A model generated the notes under the pieces. It was not told where the DNA came from. It saw only the letters and a program-made list of their open reading frames with translations, and searched no databases. Shown piece by piece: positions 1-12,369 of a stretch of 64,000 nt of DNA; the first letter of the stretch is position 1; the number at the start of each line of letters is the position of its first letter. The stretch lies in NCBI GenBank assembly GCA_946122785.1, contig CAMGYJ010000002.1, positions 37,700,495 through 37,764,494 of the forward strand. Reading direction: 5' to 3'. Source of the DNA: Linum tenue. Lineage: Eukaryota; Streptophyta; Magnoliopsida; Malpighiales; Linaceae. The position numbers were made by a program, and so were the translations under genes.

Positions 1-354
1 CGACAGTCTTGATATGTTCATACCACCATAGTGCGCTCTTATTTAATACCAGTCAATACCATATGGTATATACTTGTAAAAAATGACCCAGTTTTTTTGT
101 TCTAAAAATATATCAAAGTGCATATCATTTTGAAGAGCACAATTAATCTTATCTATCTGTGTAAAAAATAAATAAATTCAAACTTAAAGTGAAAGAGAAA
201 TCGTTCGTTAAATATTAAAGGGAAAAAAATTACAAGCTTTCCATATGGGAAAGGATATTGATGTCATGCTAATGTCCAGTCTATCACACGAGATCAAGGA
301 GCCGAGTTTTTCGCTGGCTAATCTTTACTAACCATCACTCAGCTTCCATTCATT

Positions 355-813
355 AGGTTCGTGCACTACTTTGGCCGAATCAGCTTTAACATGATGCAAA
401 AGGGTGTTGGGAGGGTGACCACTAGTGACATGATATTGTATCACGCTTTGGTGCATAACTAGTGGTTTCATCCAACATGGTTGGTGGTCGACAACCTATT
501 AAGGTACACATCTATTGATTCTCCACGAGGATTACTAGGAGGAGGCTATGGTTACACCATAGCCCAACATATCGACGAGCATATGGAGGAGTACGGATTT
601 GCTCTATGGGAGACATGAGTGAGGGAAGGACCTATCTTTCATCAAGCGGCTTTCACAGTTGGAGTTGATAAGGTGAAAAGAATGCGAGTGGACCTTACCA
701 GCAACACTTTCCCACCATACTCTGTATGGACGACGACAAGGAAACGAACAATGCATTTAATGAGACTCGCACGGATACTGGACGGGGTGAGTCGACTCAC
801 TCTTAAAGGGTGA
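355..813 (+). pseudogene. Athila-type third-ORF remnant
   Basis: One frame can be followed through this stretch with only two stops. It reads as the C-terminal part of the protein that Athila-like gypsy elements encode outside gag-pol, with segments such as GRVTTSDMILYHAL and WLVVDNLLRYTS. The same kind of protein is encoded on the minus strand near 11.0-12.4 kb. No LTR or other retrotransposon domain is visible next to it, so it is an isolated fossil fragment. The family assignment rests on recognition of the sequence pattern and not on a search. Confidence 0.5.
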
Positions 814-1319
814 GCCACCTTTGAGATATGGCATAAGAAATAGGCCGAACTAGGTTAACAAAAAATCATGTGTACATGTTCCTCTCCTTACTCTCTACTA
901 TCATGTGGTTGCATTTTAACTGACACACGAGCTTGCTAGCCAAAAGTTGAAGACGAACAGTAAAAGGTCAAAGCTATCTTAATAACCCTTTGAGTCTTAG
1001 TAACGGGTCAAGCCTAACACACAAGTCTCGACAACCAATCATTAGTTAATCATATTTTATTTATCTTGCTCATTAAATTATATGTGTGCAACAAGTGTTC
1101 TGTCGTAACCACAAATTCACAATTCATTTGAAAATATCTTTTTGAGGAGCTATATTTTGAGAAATCTTTTTCAAAATATAATATTTTAATAGTACAAACA
1201 AAATCCGATTTGAGATGACTTGAGGCATAGAGTTGAAGAACTTTGAGGCGCAAGGGAAAAAAAGTAAAGGAAAACTATTCTGGTCAAACAACAAACCACT
1301 AAAAGGTAAAAACACATTA

Positions 1320-2070
1320 ACGAGTCTTAGGGTAAATTGCAAGATTAGTTATTGGATTTACTAAAAATGTTCACGTACGGTCACTAAAAATATTTAATTA
1401 CATTCGTGGTCAGTAAGATTAGTTAAACTTTTCAAATTTGGTCACTCTCCGTCCAATTCCATTAACTTTGTCTAACGTGGCAGTCAACTCTCAAAGTTGA
1501 CAGTAAACTGAGTGACGTAGCAATTAAAAAATAAAAAAATAAAAAAATTTAATCTTTTACAATTTCCAACTAATTTTCACAAGAAAATTAAGTAAAACAG
1601 AAAAAATTATTGTAATTAGAGTTTTAATCCTTATCAGGAGAAATACTTCAAGAACCCAGCTCGCCCGCCCTATCACCGAGCTCCTCCGCAGGCGCCACTC
1701 TGGAAGCTAATGGATCCGAGTGGACAAAATGAAAAACAAAGGCAGAGAGATGGCCACCGCTTCACTTTCTCTTCCCTTCATCGCTCTCCTCTTCCACTCC
1801 CATTCCGAGCCATTGGAGCAACCATACTCAACAGAGGCACATTCAGTTAACGATTATATTTATTATTTTTTAATTGCCACGCCATTCAGTTAATGGTCAA
1901 CTTTGAGAGTTGACTGCCATGTAAGACAAAGGTAATGAAAATTGAATGGAAATTGACCAAATTTAAAACGTTTAACTAGTTTTAATGATCAAATTAAATA
2001 TTTTTATTCACCAAACCGCGAGCATTTTCAATAAACCGATGAACAACTCGCAATTTAGCCACGAGTCTCA
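1320..2070. mobile_element. Mutator-like MITE with long TIRs in the TGA gene 5' flank
   Basis: The element spans 1330-2060. It is flanked by near-perfect 10-bp direct repeats, ACGAGTCTTA at 1320-1329 and ACGAGTCTCA at 2061-2070. Its ends are inverted copies (GGGTAAATTGC at the left, GGCTAAATTGC at the right when inverted), and the inverted similarity continues for about 200 bp on each side. A 9-10 bp duplication, long TIRs and a GGGTAAATTGC-like end fit a non-autonomous Mutator element. The interior at about 1640-1845 is more GC-rich than the arms and could be captured host DNA. The right end lies only about 25-50 bp upstream of the likely transcribed region of the downstream bZIP gene. Confidence 0.85.
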
Positions 2071-2089
2071 TTGAAGAAATAAGTTATTC

Positions 2090-3348
2090 TTGGAAAGTGG
2101 AAATCTTTCCGGACACAAGACGACGGCTAGAGATTGGAACGATCCTCCTCGCCATCACACTTCTACTGCGTTGGGCTCTCCTTCTAAAGTCTTAAGTCTG
2201 AAGTTGAACTGAACCCACCCTCCCCAATTGGAAAAGTATACATTCAGCCATCATCATCATCTCACCAGCAATATCTCATTCTCAGGTGCGTTTTGGCGTC
2301 CAGCTCTCATTTCCCGACCTCCTTTACGGGATTTGACTTACCTTGACAATCCGAGTTTAGTATAAAAGTCAAATTTCTTCTCCTTTCCCGATTCAATGCG
2401 AGAATTTGGTTATTTTTATGCTTTGAAATCGAAAGAGTTTCAGAGGGTTGATTTTCTGATTTTGGGTGTTGGTTTGTTGTGTTCTGGTTTTCGGTGGGGT
2501 GCTTTGGGAAGTTTGGAAGTTCCTCTCAAGGGTTTTGGTTTGTTTTCATGTTCAGTTTGACTTGTGGGCATCATGGAATTGTCGGAGAACTGTGAATTTT
2601 GAGGTTTGGTGACGAGATATTTGATCTTTGCTAGTTGCTCTTCGTTTGACTAGCTGGATAGAACTAAGATTCTAAGGTTCTCTTGTGTTTTATTCTGGGG
2701 TTCTTCTGGTTTTCTTGCTGACATATGGTGGAACAAAAGATGAACTGCATGTTATATTAGTGGCTTTAATTCTTAGACCTTAGTAGTTGTACTGTTAGTA
2801 TTGTATTGTCTATTGATGATTTCTGGCCTTATCTTTACTTCATGAGTAGGAGCTTTATCATTTCAGTTTCCGAGTATTATTAAAGGGTTACTAATATCTT
2901 GAGGGCAATTATCTGCTAAATTCAGTTTGCACTGGAGGCCGGCTGACCCGGAGGTTTCAGAAGTCTTTGGATGATTGGTTTTTGTGATGAAGTTTGTGCT
3001 CACTTACGTTTGCTCCCCATTTGGTTTTTTACCAGTGGGCTTGTCTTGATTGCTTTTGTGTTGTGAAACTCTTATGGACCATTCTTCACTGATGGTATAA
3101 AACCCTGCTATGGCTTACCCTTTTGGATTTAGTTGGTCCTGTGGTTAGTTCAGGTTAGCTCAGACAAGTTTAGAGTAGATTAGTATGAGCTCCTAGGTTT
3201 ATTGCTTTTGTCTTGTTGAGTGTGTGCCTGGACTAGGTTCTATGTCATGCATTCTGCAATTCACTTCTGGATCTTTTTTCTTTTACGTAAGGAAGAAGTT
3301 CATATCATCCTACCTTGTTTTAATTAGGGATGAGAAGGAACCAGCGGG
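2090..3348 (+). other. 5' UTR region of the TGA gene, with a long leader intron
   Basis: Sequence before about 2285 looks like a transcribed leader (C/T-rich, CATCATCATCATCTCACC). It ends in a consensus donor, CAG|GTGCG, at 2285/2286. The next exon begins after TTTTAATTAG at 3327. The roughly 1.04-kb T-rich leader intron between them is typical of plant transcription-factor genes. The transcription start cannot be fixed from sequence alone. Confidence 0.6.
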
Positions 3349-3362
3349 ATGCCGAGTTTTGA
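3330..3362 (+). CDS. Short uORF overlapping the TGA start codon
   Basis: Two bases into the second exon an ATG opens a 10-codon reading frame (MRRNQRDAEF) that ends at TGA 3360-3362. The end overlaps the main ATG at 3349 in another frame. If the leader is spliced as proposed, a scanning ribosome meets this ATG first, so it could lower translation of the main frame. The role is inferred only from position, and its ATG context is not obviously strong. Confidence 0.4.
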   Translation: MRRNQRDAEF

Positions 3363-6300
3363 TCCACAGTTACCTGTGAATCATGCACAGTAAAGCTTCT
3401 CTTTCTGTACCCTTTTCGTTAATTTTTACCGATTTTCTTTCATCTTCCTACTTATTTTTGTTGAGACTCCTTTGTCTTATCTTATGTGCTTCATAGATAT
3501 AAACTTGACACTTGAAACTTATGCTTTCCTAGGTACAGGGAAATTTAGAGTCCGATAAGAGATAAGATATACTCCGCTTTCTTATGTAATTTCTGTTTCT
3601 GGGATGAGAATGAAAGTGGGTAGAAGATTGCTCGTCTGCAACCAATCAAAATCTTTAGCTTTGATCTTTATTTTTATCTGTCAGCTGTTTTATTTATTTA
3701 ATATATTTTAATTCATTGCATGACCATTGCCAACCTGTTAAATTTGCTGAATAGTTTTCAAATATTTGTGGTCTTGCCTCTTTTAAGTTTGCTTCATAAC
3801 TAAAAATAAGCAACCCACAGATTCTGGAGAAGTTCAGTGTATGTGGTTATGTTTCTGCCTAGTAACTTTTGATTTTACTTAATCCTTGATGAGCCTTTCT
3901 CCTGTGCTTTGAAATTTCGCTAAGTTGTTTCTAGCTAATTTTGTTGGCGACTCTTTGTTTCAGTTCAATAGAGGGCAGGCCTGCCAACTCTTATATTGTT
4001 TCGGACTTTGAGGCATTTGATCAATCTTTTCCATTTCGCTTAGAGAATGCTATTGATCCGACTGCAAGTAAGTACCCGAGCAATATCAGAAGCCGAATGC
4101 GAATGTCTTCCTTGTTACATTCTATTCTTTTATTTCACGAATTAAGAAGTCTATGCTATTCTGTGGCATTCATTTGAGTCTCAAGTGGTTTGCACTCTTA
4201 AAGACGTTTTCAGTTCAACTTTCTAACCTATATAACATCTGGAATGCCGATACAGTTTCCAATCTAGCGAAAGGAAGTGCCGGAATAGCTTCCCTTGATA
4301 AGGTAAAGTACTTCAGTCAGTTCGGCCACAGTTTGGTTGTACTGCTGTTGTTTTCCATGGTACCTATAATTTTCTGCACCTCTAGGTTTGTCTAGTACTG
4401 ATCCTTCCACTACTTAGGTAGAGTCTCAGAGGAGATTGTGGGAGGAAAAGGGTCAAAGATCGAGTGAAGTTTCTGTGTCTAGTCGAAACATTGAGAATTC
4501 AGCAGAATCTGATATGGCTGATACCAGTCCCAGGACAGACTCAGGGGATGCTGACACTGATGAGAAAAGTCAGAGGGTAATGGTTCTCTTCTACCCATTT
4601 ATAAGTATGTTAGCCAGTGTTGTGTTGACATGTATGGCTTTTAGTTGATTCTCCACAAAAAGATCAATGGCTGACTGATGGAATTGCTAGCAATCTAACC
4701 ATGTAAGTGGCTTCCTTTGTGCAGTTTGATAGAGCCATATCGACAAATCTTGCCGCCTCTGATTCCAGTGATAGATCAAAAGATAAAATGGATCAAAAGG
4801 TGAATAGAAATGATGAGAGATGGGGAAAAACATGATTAGTTTTCTGGATTTGGACCAACTCAGTGCTTCTGAATGATTCTTTTGTGATTGTATTCTCCAG
4901 ACACTACGTAGACTTGCTCAAAATAGAGAAGCTGCAAGAAAAAGCCGGCTTAGGAAGAAAGTAAGGATCATTTCCTGCTGCACTTGAAAACATTGTAATT
5001 CTTATATTTTGGACTCTGGTTTAATTGTTGCTTTGCAAGATTGTACTGTGCAAGTTTTCATCCGTGATTTGACTACATGATATTTACTATGATAGACACA
5101 TTAGACCTATATTTTATTTCTCTTCCCTCTATATTCATACGGTACAATTCTGTTATGAGTTAGAGATCGAGAAAAAGTGTGAAATTTGGTTGACTGAGAA
5201 AATGTGGAGGATTAATATCGTCCATATCTTTCTTATCAAGGTGTATTTTGTAAGATTAGCACTCTGAATCACCATGTATTTTGTAAGATTAGCACTCTGA
5301 ATCACCATGCTGATGTGTCAAATATTTCCTAGATAATAGCTGTACTACATGCATGGGAAGGCATCAAGTGGTGTTGTTTGCTCTCTTAGTTTGCTTATGA
5401 GAATTTTAGAATGGCTAAGGCTTGTTGTTTCATTTTTAGTAGTCGCTTGTTCAGAATCAGAAATATTTCTGCAAATGTAGATTGAAGTGCTATCTTTCTG
5501 TGAAAGTGGTTGTCAGACCCCTGGCTTCTGTGCATTCAATCTTATAAATATGTTACTAGATTTGACACACATAACTCTTATTTCACAAGGTAATTCCTGA
5601 TCTTCTCCTATTTTGTCAACAGGCGTACGTGCAACAGCTGGAAAGTAGCCGGTTGAAGTTGACCCAATTAGAACAGGAGCTTCAAAGAGCGCGTCAACAG
5701 GTCTGTTTGCTCAATATTTGTTCTATATCATGTTTTTTTTTTTACGTTGGTGGTAAACATCTTTCATCTGGCCTTCTCCAGGGGATCTTTATTTCAAGCT
5801 CAGGAGACCAAGCTCATTCAATGGGTGGAAACGGTAATTCTAAAATACTTCCTACGGGATTCAGTAATTACATAAGATACAAGATGCTCTTTTGTAATGT
5901 GATTTTAGGATTCGTGTTAATGATGTACTTTGGAAGTATGAGGTACACTACAATGTATGTTGGTGGGTTTTGCTGCCTTTTGCAGGGGCCATGGCATTTG
6001 ATGTAGAGTATGCACGATGGCTGGAGGAGCAAAATCGACAAATGAATGAGCTGCGAGCTGCAGTAAACTCTCATGCAGGAGATACAGAACTTCGCATTAT
6101 CATTGATGGTATAATGGCTCACTATGATGAAATTTTTAGGCTGAAGAGCAATGCAGCCAAGGCTGATGTTTTCCATTTGCTGTCTGGCATGTGGAAGACG
6201 CCTGCTGAGAGGTGTTTTCTGTGGCTTGGCGGTTTCCGTTCATCTGAACTCCTAAAGGTGATAATTACTTTTTGCCTTCAGTCACTTTGCTTAGGCTGTG

Positions 6301-7262
6301 TTAGTTCTAGATGATTCTGGAGATGGCAAGTTCTTGGATGAGGAGTTATTGTTTATCCCCAGAGGATAACTGAAAATTTGTCTCGTGCTTTGAATTTTAT
6401 CCCGAGTCTGTTTGTTTTTTACTTTAAATACCCATTTTTACTCTGGATAATTGTTTATCAGAGTTGAATATATGGAGTTTTCATCTTACTTTGTATGGTG
6501 AGGGATGATAGTGGATGCCACTGTCCTTGAAACAATTAAACATAGCAGAGCTTAGAAACTTAGGAATGAGAGACAAGAAAATTTTGTGGAAGGCTACATA
6601 TTACTGATGTGTATGTGGCAAACACCCTACTAGATGCGCTCGGAAATGTCACTTATGTGGAATGTGTGCATTGTTTATCGAATCTTGTGTGTTCATATTC
6701 AAAAGCACTCCTTGAAACTCTTTTCCCTCCTTTTACTGTGTATGTGGTAGTTCTGAATGGCTATAATATTGCAGCTTTTAGTGAATCAGTTGGAGCCTTT
6801 GACGGAGCAGCAGTTGGTGGGCATTACAAATTTGCAGCAATCGTCTCAACAGGCTGAAGACGCTTTATCACAAGGGATGGAGGCATTGCAGCAATCCCTA
6901 GCTGAAACATTATCCAGCGGTTCTCCAGGCTCCTCCGGCACATCAGGAAATGTGGCAAACTACATGGGTCAGATGGCCATGGCAATGGGAAAGCTTGGGA
7001 CCCTCGAGGGGTTCATCCGCCAGGTGAATGATCACTATTACATCTTCACCTTTAGTCTCTGAATGTGTCTCATTTCATTTTCATGACTTGTCTTTGCCAT
7101 TTTGTAAATACTCAGGCTGACAACTTAAGGCAGCAGACACTACAACAGATGCACAGAATATTAACAACCCGCCAGTCAGCCAGGGCACTGCTGGCAATCC
7201 ATGATTACTTCTCTCGATTACGAGCTCTTAGTTCCCTTTGGCTTGCCAGACCAAGAGAATAG
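3349..7262 (+). CDS. TGA2.1-like: TGA-type bZIP transcription factor, clade II (TGA2.1/TGA6-like)
   Basis: Coding exons are 3349-3389, 3964-4067, 4214-4302, 4418-4576, 4725-4799, 4901-4960, 5623-5700, 5782-5833, 5986-6257, 6775-7023 and 7116-7262. All junctions are GT/AG, the phases match throughout, and the product is 441 aa. The N-terminus starts MPSFDPQLPV and includes MADTSPRTDS, as in the long tobacco TGA2.1 type. The bZIP basic region lies at about residues 157-176 (NREAARKSRLRKK) and the leucine zipper at 177-202. A DOG1-type domain and Gln-rich stretches (LQQSSQQAEDALSQG) follow from about residue 230. The C-terminus is SSLWLARPRE. Known family role: nuclear factors that bind as-1/TGACG elements and work with NPR1-type coactivators in salicylate defence and xenobiotic responses. 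The gene appears intact. A Mutator MITE ends close to its 5' end. Confidence 0.96.
5242..5307 (+). repeat. 33-bp perfect tandem duplication in a TGA intron
   Basis: Two identical 33-bp units (5242-5274 and 5275-5307, each beginning TGTATTTTGTAAGATTAG) lie head to tail in the intron between the basic-region and zipper exons. Perfect identity suggests a recent duplication. It could serve as a length-polymorphic marker. Confidence 0.9.
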
Positions 7263-8060
7263 ATGAATTTGATTACTTAGAAATGGAACACATCTTCAAG
7301 AGAGAAGTTGGAACCACATTGAGGCAGTAAATTGATGAATGATACGACGGAACATGGGTCTTTTCTAGGGGTTTGTTGTAATTCTTTCTTATGATATATA
7401 TCTCTCCTCTCCTGATCCCTTTGAGCCTTCTCAGGTTTGTAATTTTGTACGATAGACTTCGTATCCTATCAAACATTAGTCTCCTGATAGAATTGTGCAA
7501 AGAGTAGAAAAGAGAACAACTTGTTTGTAGCCATGTCACCAATTAGTTAAGATGTACGCTAACAATCAATTTCCTTCATGTTGATAAACTTTTTTTTGGT
7601 TCAGGCTCTCTTATTATTCCTTCATAATATAATCCGAATTGAGAGGTCGCTTGCTTCTAGGATTTTAGAAAATGGGAGATTATCATAAAACTTTGGATTT
7701 TGGACATGAGGGCTTATGTTGGATTTGTAATGGATTTAGATAAAATCATGTTTGTTTGTAGGATTTTGTAGGATTTGATAATGGATTTTAGTAGTTTGAA
7801 TTTATGTATTGGTGGAGGAATTTTCCTAAATGTCCTTAATGAATGATTTTCAATTTCCTTTATTCCCTAGACGACTTCCCCGGCCTCTTATGGCGTTTCC
7901 CCGGTTGGTTTTTTTTATGAATGGCCGAGGATTCTGGTCCTTGCACTCCTCCTTCCCTCTCCTTAGTGCTTTTGACCCGAAACTCGTTTCCAAGCCTCCC
8001 TTTCCGCTCCAAGTCCTGAAATATGACATAAAAGAACAACCTAGCGTGAAATCAACTTAA
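7263..8060. other. TGA 3' UTR and flank running into LTR debris
   Basis: About 300 bp after the TGA stop is AT-rich 3' UTR-like DNA with no sharp polyadenylation signal. From about 7600 the sequence is repetitive, with GGATTT/ATGGATTT words. At about 7955-8058 the minus strand carries TTTCACGCTAGGTTGTTC, a word found near the start of the Athila/Tat-like LTRs elsewhere in this window (compare about 60172-60190), so this is a broken LTR fragment. No gene is seen. Confidence 0.5.
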
Positions 8061-8979
8061 AACACGAGAATCGAACCTCAAACAGTGTAAGAATGGTGGG
8101 CAACAACATGTACAAATATCGAGTTATCACTTCACCCTCGAATCGAAGTTCGGACGGCCAAATTACAACCAACCTTAGGTGCTAATACGAATTAAGAGGT
8201 TTGCCATAATTTAACCTAAGTAGGAGACAAAAATTGCCCAAGGAAATCTAGCTTTTACAAGCCTGTACTAAATGGAGATACTAAATGGAGATTCCCCTCT
8301 ACCTAGGTTAAAATAGCATAAGACATTGAAATGCACATAACTTTGTATTAAAACACACCCACACACTAATCATTCAATCCATACAAACATTCACATCATT
8401 GAGCTAGGGTTTACACACACCCAAGTGAAAAGAGAAACTACTCCATGCTAGGTAAGGAGAAAACACAAGGGGGAAGAAGGAAAACCATCTTGGAGATGTT
8501 AGCCTTGCTCCTTGTGGTTTAGAGATCCTCCTTTGGGGACGAAATTCCCAAAACCCAAACTCTTTTCTTCTTTGGTTTGTCAGTTTCTCTCTCTAGAAAG
8601 CTGAAGAAGAAGAAGAAGTTTCTCACACTAGGTCCCTCCCCCTTTCCTCCAGCTCAATCCTCCTTTTATATCTAGGTCGAAGTCAGTTCACGGTCCCAGT
8701 TCATGGCCGTGAACATCCTTCTAGAACCGTGATGTCGACCAAATCTGCACCATTTCACTTAGTTTGTTCATAGTTTGGGCTTGAGCTCACAGTCTTGCAA
8801 CCGTGAACTGACTGGGATCCAGTGAGGTGCTTTTGGAATCTTGGCAATTCACGGTCTGTGGCTTTGGTTCACGGTCTGGGGCTTTGGGATCAAATGTGGT
8901 AACCACACATCATGGATTACAAATGCATCAATCGTCTAAGGAAAACGAGGATAAAATGTGTACAATTGGACCCGAATGA
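8061..8979 (-). mobile_element. 3' LTR (truncated) of a minus-strand Athila/Tat-like element
   Basis: On the minus strand the LTR starts at 8979 (TCATTCGGGTCC), directly after a purine-rich tract. It continues with ACACATTTTATCC and aligns in order with the first kilobase of the solo LTR at 60099-61519, including the segments equivalent to 60930-61100. Upstream of its TATA box (plus positions 8663-8670, TATAAAAG on the minus strand) lies a cluster of GACCGTGAA/TTCACGGTC words at 8685-8880. The far end is lost in fragmented LTR DNA near 8060. The LTR promoter reads on the minus strand, away from the third ORF and toward the TGA gene's 3' end. Confidence 0.75.
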
Positions 8980-8980
8980 C

Positions 8981-11019
8981 TCCCCCACCCTTAGACGTTT
9001 GCTCATCCCCAAGCAAACCATTTCCAAACAAGGCGATATCTCAATCTAACAAGATAACGTGGGGACATATCAAAGGGCTTAAAGCGGTGAATCTGAATGG
9101 CTATTGGGCATCAACACATGAACCGATACAAACAATACCGGTATCCACCACAAACGACATTCGAATGCATCAAGAACGTGAAAATGAAAAGTTCTCACCC
9201 TATTCACAAACCAACACAAGTCTCGACCAGACTACTCACCATCCATAACTAACCATGCATAGAGTTCAAGTCCAAGGCATAAACTAATGGGCAATATAGG
9301 TCCTCACCGGGGTAATATATGAACATGCAAAATATGAATGAAAATCACTCACTCTCGACCAGTGGGGTCAGGACCATTTGGTGCAAAAGATGTGCACAAC
9401 CATCAACACTCAACCCTATCGCTCTTCACCACGACGACAACCTCTAAACGCTAGAGTTCACAGAACGTTTGTCATCACTAGCTTGTCCGGAGGTCTTAGA
9501 CACGGGTTCAAATTGTCTTGGACATGGGGAAAAAGCCTTTTGGGTGGTAGCAAACATAGCATGAGGTCCTACATCTTCAACCTAAAACCAAAGGTTCCAT
9601 GGTTTCACTAGAACCTTCCCTATAATCAACGATCACTAGCATCGGCCAAAAACCACACTTCCCTTCTCCCAAACCGTTACCAACCACGAACTTCAATCAC
9701 ACTTACTCGGTCTATTCTTGCTATCCACATCTCAATCATAGTCGCGAAAGAGGTTATGCGTTTCAATGACTTGAGTGCCAAGAAACCCTTTCTAGAGCAT
9801 ACACTTAGACTTCCGTAACAAACTTTTATTTACCCCATTTTATAACCTCTTTCTCATTTCCTTTTTTCTACTTTCCATTTTTTTTTCTTCTTTTTTCGAG
9901 GGGGTAATAGAGAGCTTAACATTTGCCAACTTAACATTTAACAAACAATGCTCTCTATTAAGAACTTCCTCCAACACTACTTCTTCATTCCTAGCAAGAA
10001 CCGTGCAAAATCCTCCTATGTAGAACCTCAATGGAGCTCAAGAGTGAGAGCTTCGGGATACAAGGACGACTCGCATTTTGATACGTAAAAAGGAGATGGG
10101 GTCATTCCATCAATCACCATTAAGCTCAACAAGCACAAAGCTCCTAACATTAGAACGACCCACAAAGTCACACGACTCAAAGGGGTTGACTAGGGGATAA
10201 GATGTTTCGGGACAATCAACTTTTAGGCGTGGACTAATCCTATGCCTCCATCATACTCATTAGTGACAACGGTGAATGTTGCTTTCCATGGTAAGAGGGA
10301 CCTAAGCACACAAGAAGAAAACGATCGTCACAAAACTCACATGGCTACCTAATCACGTAATCGTCTATTCCAATTTCACAAAATTCTATGCAAGGCAATT
10401 GTGATCAAAGAGTAACTAAGTCAAGACATCAATTCATTTAAGCACACATGAGAACTAGGCTTTTTCACACACCTAATGAAATTCTTAGTCATCATCATAA
10501 GACACACTCAATCACATGCAATCGATTCATGGTCAATTCCAATAAACACGAGATTCACCCACAAACCGACCACCTTGATCATGCAATGCTTGTAGCCCTC
10601 AAATTGGAAAATTTGGGCATATATCAAGGATTAAAGCAATCAATCACAAACACAAGCACAATAATAAACTACCTCCCACCACACTTAAGCTCGACATTGC
10701 CCTCAATGGCGTAAAATAGGGGGTAGAGCGATGTTATCGCAAAGCTTGGCGAGTGAAAGTGAGACAGTTTCTAGGGTAGGAGATTTGAGATTCCAAAGAG
10801 GAGTAAACACACAAAACACAAGCACATTCTCACCCGAGAGGAGGTTATTACACATAACAATATTCCGCATTACCATAAAAAGAAATAAAACCTCACAAAT
10901 GTACTAGTTCACACACTAAAGAAAAGATAAATAACAGAGTTCAAAGACACGGAGAAGTGGGGTGAAAGAAATCAGCTCTGCCACATTTCTCACTTGATCG
11001 ACTACCTATCGCAAGTCCC
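8981..11019 (-). mobile_element. 3' internal non-coding region of the Athila/Tat-like element, with polypurine tract
   Basis: Immediately before the LTR the minus strand reads CTTGGGGATGAGCAAACG and then GGGTGGGGGAG (8981-8991). This is the characteristic sequence before the 3' LTR of plant Athila-like elements and contains the polypurine tract for plus-strand priming. The remaining roughly 2 kb is AT-rich and repetitive, with no supported protein. Long untranslated 3' regions are usual in this lineage. Confidence 0.7.
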
Positions 11020-12369
11020 GGGTCACTCCTCCTCCTCGTCATTGGGCAGGACCAATGCAGTCAAAAGTGCGATTCTACCTAGAAGCTGTTGGATGACCTA
11101 GAAGCGTAAAACCGTAAGCTTTTAAGTTTTAAAGCGTAGATTTTGACTACATTTATAAGGGAAAATCACGATTCTACATAGAAGCGTTTTGGTGACCTAA
11201 AAAGGTAAAAACGTAAGCTTTTAAGTTTTAAAGCGCGATTTTAACTGCATTGGGCAACACACCCTGCTTGCAGGCAATCTGCACCAGAAGATCGGTGGAT
11301 CGATCTAGGCGAGTGTTAACCCCCATGACCAGCTCCTCAAGGTGTGTGAATCGGTCCACCAACTGGACTCCGGATGAGGAACCAACTCAGGCTGATGATG
11401 ATGTTGGTGGTCGTGCGGCACGACGACGGAGTCCTGGAGCTCGAGTAGCCGGATACTCAGGCGGAGGGACCTCTAGATTAGGCTCCACTGGAGCAGGGTT
11501 GTTATGTGGCCTTAGAGCGGTCGAAGGTCGAAGTCCCTCGAGGTACTCAATCCCTCGCTCTCCCTTGAGCACCAGCTTCATGTTGTAAAGAGTCTCCACA
11601 AGGAATGGCTCGGTCCGGTCGATGATGGAACATCCAGTCAGATCAACCCTGAATTGTTGGGCCACCCTCGTGATGATGCCTCTCAAGTGCATCGTATCCA
11701 CTCGATCACGCCCTAGGCATTTGACGAATGTGGTAGCCACCACTGATCCCAGATGAGTGGCTTTGCTAGGCGGCTCAGGGTATGGAAGGCTATCAAACCT
11801 CTGCTGGTTATCATGTTCCCCGACCGCAGACTGGGGATGATCGACTTCGTGAATAGTGTGTGCAGGCTCCTCTAAGGCGTCCGGAGCTTCACTGCATTGG
11901 TGTTGGAGCCCTTAAATTCCTCGCTCTGGTGCGCTAGAAGGAAGATGGTGTGGAAGGCCTCATCGTAGAGGAAGTTAGCTGTGTACTGCCTCTCCATCAT
12001 GGTCATCTTGGTGGGGTCGAGCCCCATGGCCTGGGCGAATCCATCATAGGCCAGCACATGATGCTGACCTCTTAGCGTAAACTGCACGTACGGCCGGTTG
12101 CGCTTGCTCGACAAAATCACATGGGAGAAGGTGGAGTAGAATTCCACACAAAGCTCGCGGTAAATGAGCTTGTCAATCGCAAGGAGGTGTCGCCACTAGG
12201 GATGAATAAGAACCCCAGACATCGCTGCCCGACACCTGAACCTGGTGAACTTGTCTAGGTCCAACACCTAGTGAGGTCCTTCCTCCATTGCTCGAACATG
12301 GTGCCGTATTTCTCGTGGTTCACCAGGTGGTGAATGTACTCATGACTCGCATCAAACATCCTATAAAAT
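11020..12369 (-). pseudogene. Third ORF (Athila ORF1 / plant transposon-protein type) of the minus-strand gypsy element
   Basis: Reading on the minus strand from about 12366, fragments include EYIHHLVNHEKYG, IYRELCVEFYSTFSHV, FTLRGQHHVLAYDGFAQAMG and LYNMKLVLKGERGIEYLEG, ending near GVLPN and an acidic tail. The pattern ...EFY...F.LRG......FA.A.G resembles the plant transposon-protein domain common in Athila/Tat elements. The frame is broken by several stops, at least one frameshift and a 199-bp MITE (11049-11247) near its C-terminus. The ORF lies between a pol 3' end (13.7 kb) and a polypurine tract (8.98 kb), the env-like position. Its biochemical function is unknown. Confidence 0.6.
11040..11256. 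mobile_element. Small MITE with perfect 9-bp TSD inside the third ORF
   Basis: A 199-bp insert at 11049-11247 is flanked by CATTGGGCA at 11040-11048 and 11248-11256. Removing the insert restores the minus-strand reading GVLPN followed by an acidic tail. Imperfect inverted ends (CAGTCAAAA near the left, CAGTTAAAA at the right when inverted) and two internal copies of CGTAAGCTTTTAAGTTTTAA are visible. A 9-bp duplication suggests the Mutator group, although the termini are poorly conserved. Confidence 0.75.

Noticed and set aside
5868..6176. 102-codon minus-strand ORF in the TGA gene
   Set aside because: It is a shadow of TGA intron and exon sequence on the other strand.
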